Shown piece by piece: positions 1-14,777 of a stretch of 64,000 bases of DNA (the first letter of the stretch is position 1; the number at the start of each line of letters is the position of its first letter). Position numbers and translations under genes: made by a program. The notes beneath the pieces are model-generated. The model was not told the origin of the DNA, searched no databases, and worked only from the letters and a program-made list of their open reading frames with translations. Source of the stretch: Ancylobacter koreensis (GTDB taxonomy: Bacteria; Pseudomonadota; Alphaproteobacteria; Rhizobiales; Xanthobacteraceae); assembly GCF_023016525.1 (NCBI RefSeq), contig NZ_JALKCG010000001.1:186001-250000 (forward strand), given 5' to 3'.

Positions 1-2250
<2,250 letters not shown>

Positions 2251-2275
2251 GTGCCCGCGTGCTCCGCTCTGCCGT

Positions 2276-4749
<2,474 letters not shown>

Positions 4750-5421
4750 TCAGTCGCGCGTCACCCGCAGCGCGGCGGCGGCGGCGACGGGGCCCAGCAC
4801 CATCGCCGCCAGAGACAGCCCGGCGAGGATGCGGAAGGGCGTGCCGAAGGGCACCGTGCCGCCGAGCGCGGTGGCGGTGGCGGCCACGCCGAAGATCAGC
4901 ACCGGGATGGTCAGCGGCATTACCAGCACCGCGACCAGCAGCCCGCCGCGCCGGAACGCCGCCGCGAAGGCCGCGCCAATCAGCCCGAGAAAGGTGATGG
5001 CCGGCGTGCCGACCAGCAGCGTCAGCGTCAGCGCGCCGATCGAGGCCGGCTGCAGGTTAAGCAGCAGCGAGAGTACGGGTGCGGCGATCACCAGCGGCAG
5101 GCCGGTGGCGATCCAGTGCGCCAGCCCCTTGGCGGCGGCGACCAGCTCCAGCGGCAGGGCCAGCGTGCCGAGCACGTCGAGCGAGCCGTCCTCGGCGTCG
5201 GCGGCGAACAGCCGGTCGAGCCCGATCAGCGAGGCGAGCAGCGCGCCGATCCACAAGATGGCCGGCCCGATGCGCGCCAGCAGCACGAGGTCCGGCCCGA
5301 TGGCGAAGGGTGTCACCACCACCACGGCGAGGAAGAACACCACGCCCAGCCCCGCACCCCCGCCCGCCCGCAGGGCGAGGCGCAGGTCGCGCAGCACGAG
5401 GGCGAGGAAGGCCCGGCTCAT
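4750..5421 (-). CDS. ccmB: haem exporter membrane protein CcmB
   Basis: Membrane subunit of the CcmAB ABC transporter used in cytochrome c maturation (system I), where it helps release holo-CcmE. The 223-residue protein starts MSRAFLALVLRDLRLALRAG and has about six hydrophobic segments, for example VVFFLAVVVVTPFAI and FLGLIGAAFAAAF. The family is about 220 residues. The start is fixed by an ATGA overlap with the ccmA stop, and the longer open frame upstream lies inside ccmA. The usual partners ccmC, ccmD and ccmG do not follow; the ATP synthase operon does. Confidence 0.93.
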   Translation of the reverse strand: MSRAFLALVLRDLRLALRAGGGAGLGVVFFLAVVVVTPFAIGPDLVLLARIGPAILWIGALLASLIGLDRLFAADAEDGSLDVLGTLALPLELVAAAKGLAHWIATGLPLVIAAPVLSLLLNLQPASIGALTLTLLVGTPAITFLGLIGAAFAAAFRRGGLLVAVLVMPLTIPVLIFGVAATATALGGTVPFGTPFRILAGLSLAAMVLGPVAAAAALRVTRD

Positions 5422-6074
5422 GCCGGCACCGGGGCCGGCTCGACGGTCGGCGAAGCCGGGCGCCAGGCGCCGAGGTCGAGCGCGTCGGATGGGCCGAAAT
5501 CGAGCGGGGCGTGGGTGGCGGCAACAATCATCCCGCCTCTTTCGACGTGCGCGCGCGCGAGGGCGGCGAAGCGCGCCTGCGCCGACACGTCGAGCGCCGT
5601 GGTCGGCTCGTCGAGCAGCCAGAGCGGGCGCTCGGCAACGAGGAGGCGGGCGAGCGCGAGGCGCCGCTTCTGCCCGGCGGAGAGCACGGCGACCGGCAGC
5701 CGCTCCAGCCCGCCGAGCCCGACCTCCCCCATGGCCTCGGCGACGCCGAGCGCCGGGCGGCCGAGCAGGTCGCGCCAGAAGGCGAGGTTCTCCGCCGCGC
5801 TGAGCGAGGCCTTGTGGGCGTCGAGATGGCCGAGATAGTGCACCTCCTCGGCGAAATCCTCCGGCTCGGCGGCGCCCTCCAGCCGCAGCGCGCCGGCCGC
5901 CGGCCGCGACAGGCCGGCGAGAATGCGCAGCAGCGAGGATTTTCCCGTTCCATTGGGGCCGGTGACGATGAGCGCCCGCCCTTCCGCAAGGGAGAAGCCG
6001 AGCCCCTCGAACAACAGCCGCGCGCCGCGACGGCACGCAAGCCGTTCGACCACAAGGCGCTTCACGAATTCCAC
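5418..6074 (-). CDS. ccmA: haem exporter ATP-binding protein CcmA
   Basis: ATPase of the CcmAB complex for cytochrome c biogenesis. The 218-residue product has a Walker A motif (GPNGTGKSS near residue 39), an ABC signature in degenerate form (LSAGQKRRLALARLL) and Walker B followed by D-loop (LWLLDEPTTALD). The LSAGQ signature and short length are typical of CcmA. It is divergent from acnA across about 200 bases, an arrangement also seen in rhizobial genomes. ccmB follows with a 4-base overlap. Confidence 0.93.
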   Translation of the reverse strand: MEFVKRLVVERLACRRGARLLFEGLGFSLAEGRALIVTGPNGTGKSSLLRILAGLSRPAAGALRLEGAAEPEDFAEEVHYLGHLDAHKASLSAAENLAFWRDLLGRPALGVAEAMGEVGLGGLERLPVAVLSAGQKRRLALARLLVAERPLWLLDEPTTALDVSAQARFAALARAHVERGGMIVAATHAPLDFGPSDALDLGAWRPASPTVEPAPVPA

Positions 6075-6277
6075 TCCCTTACCGCTGCCCCGCGCCGCAC
6101 AATTTTCCGATGCGGCGCGCCATGCCCTCTAGGATCGGAGTTTGAAATGGCTCTATATAGAATTCTGAACGATGCGCCCCATGCCGCGACCAGGGCCGCG
6201 CGAGCTATAGCCCGCAACGCCTCCCACCTCAAAGGCCCGGCGCGTCCTTGTCACACCAATGCGGGGATCAGTCTGCC
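6075..6277. promoter_or_regulatory. divergent ccmA / acnA control region
   Basis: This region sits between divergent starts. A perfect 9-bp inverted repeat (CGCGCCGCA at 6091-6099 and TGCGGCGCG at 6111-6119, 11-base loop) lies just upstream of ccmA. An AT-rich patch with two nested palindromes, CTATATAG (6153-6160) and AGAATTCT (6159-6166), lies about 115 bases before acnA and is a plausible promoter or operator core. Which regulator binds is unknown. Iron-responsive control of acnA by Irr or RirA is known in related bacteria, but the match here is too loose to call. Confidence 0.4.
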
Positions 6278-8962
<2,685 letters not shown>

Positions 8963-8985
8963 GGCACGGTCCCGGAAATGTGAGG

Positions 8986-9025
8986 CCGGCGCGGGATCGC
9001 TCCCCGCGCCGGCCTTTTCCTTTGG
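8986..9025 (+). terminator. rho-independent terminator of acnA
   Basis: A perfect 12-bp stem (GGCCGGCGCGGG at 8986-8997 pairing with 9005-9016) with a 7-base loop is followed directly by TTTTCCTTT. It starts 23 bases after the acnA stop codon. The remaining bases to 9300 show no recognisable gene and should hold the promoter of the next gene. Confidence 0.9.
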
Positions 9026-9300
9026 CGGTGCACCGCCCGTCCCGTTGCCCTGCGCCATTGCCCTTCCGGCTGCCGCTGCGGCATAGCGGCGACACCTTCC
9101 CGGCCTCGGCGGGGCGACACCCGAATGTGACTGGTCGGACCGCGCGCGCCGTCCTATTGGCTAGGTCGGATCCGGCCGGGACATCCCCCGGCGGGGTCCG
9201 TCCCTGGGCTCAGCGACGAAGCCGCCGCCGCGCGCACGCGGGGCGTCCGGCCGGCCGCTCTCCGTGCCCGCGAGCCCGCGACAAGGACGACACGCCGGAC

Positions 9301-10149
9301 ATGTCCGTTTACGCCGCCTCCGCCCGCCGCCCCGAAAGCCGCTTCGCTGGCCACATCGCTGGCCGTCTGCCCGGCTCCGCGCCGGCGGCTCTGGCGCGCT
9401 GCCTCGGAATGCTGGCGCTGGTGCTGGTGCTGCCGGTGGCGGCGCAGGCGGGCTCCCCCGCCGGGGACGACGCGGCCAAGCCCGTCGCCGCCGTGACCGC
9501 GCCGAAGGCGATGATCGAACTCTTCACCAGCCAGGGCTGCTCCTCCTGCCCGCCGGCGGACAAGCTGATGAGCGAACTGGCCGAGCGGCCGGACGTCATC
9601 GCCCTGACGCTCGCGGTCGACTACTGGGATTATCTCGGCTGGAAGGACACGCTGGCCAAGCACGGCCATTCGCTGCGCCAGAAGGCCTATGCCCGCATGC
9701 GGGGCGACGGCAAGATGTTCACGCCGCAGGCGGTGGTGAACGGGCGCGTCATGGCCATCGGCTCGGACCGCGCGATGCTGGAGCGCACCGTCGCCTCCAT
9801 CTCCCGCCCGGCCGTGCCCGTGAGCGTGATGGCCGAGGGCGACCGCGTGCGCGTGAAGGTCGGCCCGGCGGGCGGCGCGGATTCCGGCGAGGTCTGGCTG
9901 TGCCCGGTCGCCTCGCGCATGAAGGTCGACATCGGCCGCGGCGAGAACGAGGGCACCAGCATGACCTACCACAATGTGGTGCGCGGCTGGGTGAAGCTCG
10001 GGGACTGGACCGGCGACGAGGCGCGCTTCGAGGCGACGCTGCGCCGCCTGCCCGGCGACCCGACCGATTCCGTCGTCGTCTTCGTCCAGTCCGGCTCCTC
10101 TACCGAGCCCGGCCCCATCCTCGGCGCCGCGCTCGAACCGCTGCCCTGA
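9301..10149 (+). CDS. DUF1223 family secreted thioredoxin-fold protein
   Basis: Function not established. The 282-residue product has a positively charged start, then a hydrophobic stretch (LGMLALVLVLPVAAQA) that looks like a signal peptide ending near residue 50. It continues into the DUF1223 signature IELFTSQGCSSCPPAD with a CxxC pair at C80/C83, followed by AVDYWDYLGWKD and FTPQAVVNG. DUF1223 proteins have a thioredoxin-like fold, so a periplasmic redox role is plausible but inferred. The ATG at 9301 is the first in frame that leaves a whole signal peptide. The frame stays open upstream through acnA, which is not coding there. Confidence 0.88.
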   Translation: MSVYAASARRPESRFAGHIAGRLPGSAPAALARCLGMLALVLVLPVAAQAGSPAGDDAAKPVAAVTAPKAMIELFTSQGCSSCPPADKLMSELAERPDVIALTLAVDYWDYLGWKDTLAKHGHSLRQKAYARMRGDGKMFTPQAVVNGRVMAIGSDRAMLERTVASISRPAVPVSVMAEGDRVRVKVGPAGGADSGEVWLCPVASRMKVDIGRGENEGTSMTYHNVVRGWVKLGDWTGDEARFEATLRRLPGDPTDSVVVFVQSGSSTEPGPILGAALEPLP

Positions 10150-10178
10150 GCACACCCGATTCCCGTCGCGCTGGACAG

Positions 10179-10207
10179 AAAAAAGGCCCGGCGGTTAAGC
10201 CGGGCCT
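10179..10207 (-). terminator. terminator acting on a minus-strand transcript
   Basis: A 9-bp perfect stem (AGGCCCGGC at 10184-10192, GCCGGGCCT at 10199-10207) with a 6-base loop is preceded on the plus strand by AAAAAA (10179-10184). Read on the minus strand it therefore ends in a clean run of six T. In the plus direction no T-run follows, so it is a poor terminator for the DUF1223 gene. No protein gene lies on the minus strand for nearly 3 kb upstream of it. Confidence 0.7.
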
Positions 10208-10335
10208 CAAGAGCAATTCGGGGATTGAACCTAGAACGTAACGTCAGGCCGGTCCACGAGCGCCGCGGGGGGCTGGGGGGCTGGGAAACCGATGCGCCAC
10301 GTGCACCGGCCCAACGCTATGGTGAGACATTGGAA
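10179..10335 (-). ncRNA. candidate structured small RNA
   Basis: The gap 10150-10541 has no protein gene. It ends (minus strand) in a good intrinsic terminator, and just upstream two 17-base arms (10242-10258 and 10300-10316) can pair with 16 of 17 positions. Two of those pairs are G-U wobbles in the minus-strand RNA but would be A-C mismatches in a plus-strand RNA, which favours minus-strand transcription. Length would be about 150-160 bases if it starts near 10335; the 5' end is a guess. Size and architecture resemble a 6S-like or other trans-acting RNA, but I could not match a family. Confidence 0.4.
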
Positions 10336-10541
10336 GCCAGCCACGGCATCGCAACGGCCGAATTCGGGCGGCCGTGTGAAATCCGTTAACGAGGCCGTGA
10401 ACGGCGCGTGGCCGGGCACATCGGAGCCCGGTCATGCGAAAGGCGCTTGAAGGCGCCGGCCGCGAGGTGGATCATGACAGGCGAGTGACGCGTTCCGGAC
10501 GGCGGGCCCCGCCGCCGCGCCGGACCAGCCGGAGGAGCCGC

Positions 10542-10883
10542 GTGGCGGAAACCGATCCCATAGCCTTGCCGGTCGGCACCAAGGTCGACCTTGTGACTTT
10601 CGACCGGCGCGAGCTCGACCTCATCCTCGACATTTACGGGCGCATGGTGGCGCTCGGCGAGTGGCGCGACTACGCCATCGACTTCTCCCGCGACAAGGCG
10701 GTGTTCTCCATCTTCCGCCGCGCCGCCGAGGTGCCGATCTACCGTATCGAGAAGGACCCGCGCCTCGCCCGCCGGCAGGGCGCCTACACGGTGGTGTCGC
10801 AGACCGGCCTCATCCTCAAGCGCGGCCACGAGCTTCGCCGCGTCGTCGCGGTGCTCGAAAAGCCGCTGCGCGCGGTCAACTGA
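10542..10883 (+). CDS. DUF2794 domain-containing protein
   Basis: A 113-residue protein of unknown function in a family confined mainly to alphaproteobacteria. The body (VDLVTFDRRELDLILDIYGRMV, then DYAIDFSRDKAVFSIFRRAAEVPIYRIEK) has the family pattern. The start is the GTG at 10542, placed 5 bases behind a strong GGAGGAG site; the frame upstream of it is arginine-rich and not conserved-looking. It precedes aguB by 35 bases and may share its transcript. Confidence 0.85.
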   Translation: MAETDPIALPVGTKVDLVTFDRRELDLILDIYGRMVALGEWRDYAIDFSRDKAVFSIFRRAAEVPIYRIEKDPRLARRQGAYTVVSQTGLILKRGHELRRVVAVLEKPLRAVN

Positions 10884-10918
10884 CGCCGCTGATCCCACCG
10901 AACCGACCGGAGAACATG

Positions 10919-11809
10919 ATGCGCAGCCTGACCGTCGCCGCCACCCAGATGCGCTGCGACTGGGACATAGAGGCCAATATCGCCCGCGCGGAGGCGCTGG
11001 TGCGCGAGGCCGCCGGACGCGGCGCCAGGCTCATCCTGCTGCAGGAGCTGTTCGAGACCCCCTATTTCTGCCAGGACCAGCTCTACGAGTTCCTCGACCT
11101 CGCCGCCCCCTTCGAGGGCAACAGGCTGGTCGCCCATTTCGCGAAACTCGCGAAGGAGCTCGGCGTCGTGCTGCCGGTCTCCTTCTTCGAGCGCGCCGGG
11201 CAGGCGACCTTCAATTCCATCGCGGTGGTGGACGCGGACGGCTCGGTGCTCGGGCTCTACCGCAAGAGCCACATTCCCGACGGGCCGGGCTACACCGAGA
11301 AATTCTATTTCTCGCCCGGCGACACCGGCTTTCGCGTGTGGGATACGGCGGTCGGGCGCATCGGGGTCGGCATCTGCTGGGACCAGTGGTTTCCCGAATG
11401 CGCGCGCGCCATGGCGCTGCTCGGCGCCGAGGTGCTGCTCTATCCCACCGCCATCGGCTCCGAGCCGCACGATTCCGGCCTCGATTCCTCCGGTCACTGG
11501 CAGCGCGTGATGCAGGGCCATGCGGGCGCCAACCTCACCCCGCTGATCGCCTCCAACCGCATCGGCACCGAGCCGGGGCGCAACGGGACGCAGATCACCT
11601 TCTACGGCTCCTCCTTCATCGCCGGCCCCACCGGCGAGAAGGTCGCCGAGGCGGGCCGCACAGATGAGACCGTGCTCACCGCCACCTTCGACCTCGACGG
11701 CATCGCCCGCCAGCGCCAGAGCTGGGGTGTGTTCCGCGACCGGCGGCCGGAGCTCTATGCCCCGCTGCTGTCGCTCGACGGGCGCGCACCCACCCGCCGG
11801 ATCGGATGA
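10919..11809 (+). CDS. aguB: N-carbamoylputrescine amidase
   Basis: Hydrolyses N-carbamoylputrescine to putrescine, CO2 and ammonia, the last step of the agmatine route to polyamines. The 296-residue nitrilase-fold enzyme shows the Glu-Lys-Cys triad as E43 (LLQELFET), K116 (YRKSHIPDGPGY) and C153 (GICWDQWFPE). The long frame upstream overlaps DUF2794 and is not coding. Two ATGs (10916, 10919) are possible; the second is better spaced from GGAG. aguA follows 13 bases downstream, completing the pathway. Confidence 0.95.
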   Translation: MRSLTVAATQMRCDWDIEANIARAEALVREAAGRGARLILLQELFETPYFCQDQLYEFLDLAAPFEGNRLVAHFAKLAKELGVVLPVSFFERAGQATFNSIAVVDADGSVLGLYRKSHIPDGPGYTEKFYFSPGDTGFRVWDTAVGRIGVGICWDQWFPECARAMALLGAEVLLYPTAIGSEPHDSGLDSSGHWQRVMQGHAGANLTPLIASNRIGTEPGRNGTQITFYGSSFIAGPTGEKVAEAGRTDETVLTATFDLDGIARQRQSWGVFRDRRPELYAPLLSLDGRAPTRRIG

Positions 11810-11822
11810 GGCTCGGATATCG

Positions 11823-12914
11823 ATGAGCGAGACACTGACCACCCTGCCCGCCGCCGACGGCTTCCGCATGCCCGCCGAATGGGAGCCGCATGCCGGCACC
11901 TGGATGATCTGGCCCGAGCGACCGGACAATTGGCGCGAGGGCGCCGGCCCGGCGCAGGAGGCCTTTGTCGGCGTCGCCAGCGCCATCGCCCGCTTCGAGC
12001 CCGTCACCATGCTCGCCAGCGCGCGGCAATGGCGCCACGCCCGCGCCGCGCTGCCGCCTTCCATACGCGTGGTGGAAGCGGCCTCCGACGATTCCTGGTG
12101 CCGCGACAGCGGCACGACCTTCCTCACCGACGCGGCCAGCCGGCTGCGCGGCGTCGACTGGGGTTTCAACGCCTGGGGCGGGCTCTACGCGCCCTGCGAC
12201 CAGGACGAGATGATTGCCGCCAAGATGCTGGAGATCGAGCGCGCCCCGCGCTATGCCGCCCCGCTGATTCTCGAAGGCGGCTCGATCCATGTCGACGGCG
12301 AGGGCACGGTGCTGACCACCGAGGAATGCCTGCTCAATCCCAACCGCAACCCGGACCTTTCCCGCGAGGAGATCGAGCAGCACCTGAAGGACTATCTCGG
12401 CGTCTCCCGGGTGCTGTGGCTCGGCGCCGGCCTCGTCAATGACGAGACCTCCGGCCATATCGACAACCTCGCCTGCTTCGTGCGCCCCGGCGTGGTCGCG
12501 CTGACCTGGTGCGAGGACCCGCTGGACCCGCAATACGCCATCTCGCGCGACGCCTATGAGCGCCTGTCGACGATGACCGATGCGCGCGGGCGCACCATCG
12601 AAATCGTCAAGCTGCCGCTGCCCGGCCCGCTCTACCGCGCCGCCGGGGAGGTGATCGACCTCGGCCCGCATGAGGGCTCGATGTCGCGTGGCCTTGGCGA
12701 GCGGCTCGGCGCCTCCTATGCCAATTTCTACATCGGCAACGGGCTCATACTGATGCCGCTGCTCGACCCCGCGCATGACGAGGCGGCGCGCAACATCCTC
12801 GCCGGCCTGTTCCCCGACCGAGAGGTGGTGGGCGTGCCGACGCACGAGATCATCCTCGGCGGCGGCAACATCCACTGCATCACCCAGCAGCAGCCTCTGG
12901 GCACGCCGGGCTGA
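11823..12914 (+). CDS. aguA: agmatine deiminase
   Basis: Converts agmatine to N-carbamoylputrescine plus ammonia. The 363-residue product has the peptidylarginine-deiminase fold motifs: DSWCRDSGTTF near residue 93, LEGGSIHVDGEGTVLTTEECLLN, NDETSGHIDNLACF, and the catalytic cysteine C352 in GGGNIHCITQQQP at the C-terminus. It starts MSETLTTLPAADGFRMPAEWEPHAGTWM, as in the family. Together with aguB it gives arginine-derived putrescine without ornithine decarboxylase. No arginine decarboxylase is in the window. Confidence 0.96.
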   Translation: MSETLTTLPAADGFRMPAEWEPHAGTWMIWPERPDNWREGAGPAQEAFVGVASAIARFEPVTMLASARQWRHARAALPPSIRVVEAASDDSWCRDSGTTFLTDAASRLRGVDWGFNAWGGLYAPCDQDEMIAAKMLEIERAPRYAAPLILEGGSIHVDGEGTVLTTEECLLNPNRNPDLSREEIEQHLKDYLGVSRVLWLGAGLVNDETSGHIDNLACFVRPGVVALTWCEDPLDPQYAISRDAYERLSTMTDARGRTIEIVKLPLPGPLYRAAGEVIDLGPHEGSMSRGLGERLGASYANFYIGNGLILMPLLDPAHDEAARNILAGLFPDREVVGVPTHEIILGGGNIHCITQQQPLGTPG

Positions 12915-12934
12915 GGCGGCGGCTTCCCTCCCAC

Positions 12935-13024
12935 CGTCATCCCGGACGGCCTGCAGGGCCGATCCGGGATCGCGGGCAGGCTGGCGAGCGATCCCGGCTC
13001 TCGCTACGCTCGGCCGGGATGACG
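12935..13024. repeat. REP/BIME-like palindromic element (copy A)
   Basis: The element begins CGTCATCCCGGACGGCC and ends GGCCGGGATGACGG, with two internal GATCCGGGATCG/GATCCCGGC half-palindromes. The same ends and internal blocks recur at 19727-19815 and, shortened, at 26684-26720. It lies between the convergent aguA and the lar operon's last gene and could act as a terminator-like hairpin for both. Confidence 0.8.
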
Positions 13025-13063
13025 GCGAACGGGGTAGCGACGGGAAACGAGGGACCGCGCAAG

Positions 13064-14092
13064 TTACCCCTTTACCAGCTCCAGCCGGATCAGGCTCTCG
13101 CCGGTGGCGGCGATGGCCTCGTCCGCCGGGCGCGGGGTCCAGCCGAGGAGGCGCCGCGCCTTGTCGCTGCTAGCGTTGCGCACGATGCCGAGCTGCGGCA
13201 GCGCCGCCCGCGCCATCGGCACGAAGGGCGCGGCGAGCCGTACCATGAGGTCGGGCATCTCGAAGCGCGGCACGCGCCGCGCCGCCGGGCCGAGACGCGC
13301 CCGCAGCGTGCGCGCCACCTCGATCAGCGGGACGCAGTCCCCTGCCGTGGCGAGAAAGCGCTCGTCGGCCGCCTGCGGCGCGGTCATGGCGCGCAGATGC
13401 AGCTCGGCGACGTCGCGCACGTCCACCACGCCGAAATAGATGCGCGGGCAGGCCGGGATCGCCCCTTCCAGCATCGCCTTGACGAGCCGGGTGGAGGTTG
13501 ACAGGTCCGGCCCCGCCACCGGCCCGAACACGCCGACGGGGTTCACCGCGACCAGCTCCATCCCGCCGCCCTCGCGGGCGACGAACTCCCACGCCGCCCG
13601 CTCGGCCAGCGTCTTGGAGACCATGTAGGGCTGCGCGTCGGCGCCTTCCGGATCGGTCCAGTCGCTCTCGTCGAAGCGCGGCTTGGGCGTCGCGTGGCCA
13701 TAGCCGACGGCGGCGAAGGAGGATGTGACGACGACGCGCTGCACGCCGGCATCGCGCGCCGCCCGCAGCACGCGCACCGTGCCCTCCCGCGCCGGGCGGA
13801 TCAGTTCGTCGGCATCCGCCGGCACGCCGGCGGGAAAGGGCGAGGCGACATGCATCGCATAGTCCACGCCGGCCGCCGCCGCGTCCCAGCCGGCATCGTC
13901 GAGCAGATCGGCGACGGCCACCGTGAGCCTCCCGCCCGCCTGTACACCGAGCGAGCCGAGTGCCGCCCGCAGCTCACCCTCGCGCGCCGGATTGCGCAGG
14001 CTCGCGCGCACCTCGTGCCCCTCGGCGAGCAGCCGGGAGATGAGGTGGGTGGCGATGAAGCCGGTTCCGCCGGTGACGAGCACACGTGCCAT
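13064..14092 (-). CDS. NAD(P)-dependent extended-SDR oxidoreductase, dihydroflavonol-4-reductase-like
   Basis: A 342-residue Rossmann-fold protein with TGGTGFIATHLISRLLAEGHEV at the N-terminus, VVVTSSFAAVGYG around the catalytic Ser, and YMVSKTLAE giving the YxxxK pair. It resembles dihydroflavonol-4-reductase/cinnamoyl-CoA reductase-type enzymes, which reduce carbonyls. The substrate is not predictable. It is the last gene of the lar cluster, about 30 bases after larB, suggesting a linked role with a 2-hydroxy acid or its keto form. A duplicated start region offers a second ATG at 14107, adding five residues. Confidence 0.85.
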   Translation of the reverse strand: MARVLVTGGTGFIATHLISRLLAEGHEVRASLRNPAREGELRAALGSLGVQAGGRLTVAVADLLDDAGWDAAAAGVDYAMHVASPFPAGVPADADELIRPAREGTVRVLRAARDAGVQRVVVTSSFAAVGYGHATPKPRFDESDWTDPEGADAQPYMVSKTLAERAAWEFVAREGGGMELVAVNPVGVFGPVAGPDLSTSTRLVKAMLEGAIPACPRIYFGVVDVRDVAELHLRAMTAPQAADERFLATAGDCVPLIEVARTLRARLGPAARRVPRFEMPDLMVRLAAPFVPMARAALPQLGIVRNASSDKARRLLGWTPRPADEAIAATGESLIRLELVKG

Positions 14093-14118
14093 TGGGCCTC
14101 CTGCCATTGGGCCTCCTG
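14089..14118 (-). repeat. 15-bp tandem duplication of ribosome site plus start codon
   Basis: The unit CCATTGGGCCTCCTG (plus strand) occurs twice in a row. On the minus strand each copy supplies CAGGAGG followed, six bases later, by ATG, so the SDR gene has two identical in-frame initiation sites five codons apart. Confidence 0.9.
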
Positions 14119-14122
14119 CCGT

Positions 14123-14773
14123 TCAGCCGCGCGGGATGCCCAGCATCTTGATCGCGGCGCAGGCGGCGCCGAAACCATTGTCGATGTTCACCGTGACGAC
14201 GCCCGGCGCGCAGCTCGCCAGCGCGGAATGGAGCGCCGCGCGCCCGCCCTCGGCGACGCCGTAGCCGACCGAGCTCGGCACCGCGATCACCGGCGCGCTC
14301 ACCAGCCCACCCAGCACGGAGAACAGCGCGCCCTCCATGCCGGCGACCGCGATCACCACCCGGCAGGCGCAGATTTCCTCGATGCGCGCCATCAGCCGCC
14401 ACAGCCCGGCCACCCCGACATCGGCGATCAGCAGCGCCTCATGGCCGGAAAAGGCGAGCGTGCGCGCCGCCTCGCGCGCCACCGGGAGGTCGGAGGTGCC
14501 GGCCGCCACGATGGCGACGGCGCCCGCTTCGGTCGGCACATCCCCGCCGAGCACGGCGCTGCGCGAGAGCGGGTCGTAGTCAAGGCTGTACCGCGTTTCC
14601 CCGTCCAGGGCGGCGAAGGCCTCCGGCTCCAGCCGGGTCAGCAGCAGGCGCGTGCCGCGCGCGCGCGCCTCACCGACGATGAATCCGATCTGCGCCGCGC
14701 TCTTGGCAGCGCACAGCACCGCCTCGGGCACGCCGGTGCGGGCGGCGCGCTGCCAGTCGAACTCGAACTCCAT
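14123..14773 (-). CDS. larB: LarB, pyridinium-3,5-biscarboxylic acid mononucleotide synthase
   Basis: First enzyme of nickel-pincer nucleotide (NPN) cofactor synthesis: it carboxylates and hydrolyses nicotinic acid adenine dinucleotide. The 216-residue product has the short N-terminal region with the motif DYDPLSRSAVLGGD. It then has a PurE-like domain with VAAGTSDLPVAREAARTLAFSG and AGMEGALFSVLGGL...PVIAVPSSVGYG. This matches the LarB family in length and order. It follows larE by four bases. The cofactor made here is used by LarA encoded in the same operon. Confidence 0.93.
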   Translation of the reverse strand: MEFEFDWQRAARTGVPEAVLCAAKSAAQIGFIVGEARARGTRLLLTRLEPEAFAALDGETRYSLDYDPLSRSAVLGGDVPTEAGAVAIVAAGTSDLPVAREAARTLAFSGHEALLIADVGVAGLWRLMARIEEICACRVVIAVAGMEGALFSVLGGLVSAPVIAVPSSVGYGVAEGGRAALHSALASCAPGVVTVNIDNGFGAACAAIKMLGIPRG

Positions 14774-14777
14774 AGGC

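Noticed and set aside
6100-6180. Irr or RirA box upstream of acnA
   Set aside because: AGAATTCT and CTATATAG are palindromic, but neither matches a published consensus well enough.
10201-10260. tRNA-like T arm (GGTTCAATCCC on the minus strand), suggesting a tmRNA piece
   Set aside because: The five bases on each side do not pair, and no acceptor stem or CCA is present.
10179-10335. Definite assignment of the candidate RNA as 6S RNA or SRP RNA
   Set aside because: Size fits 6S, but I could not match conserved 6S segments, and the SRP tetraloop region (GGAAG...AGCAG) is absent.
12935-13024. CRISPR-like or phage attachment repeat
   Set aside because: Only one unit per site, palindromic, dispersed, with no spacers and no cas genes or integrase.
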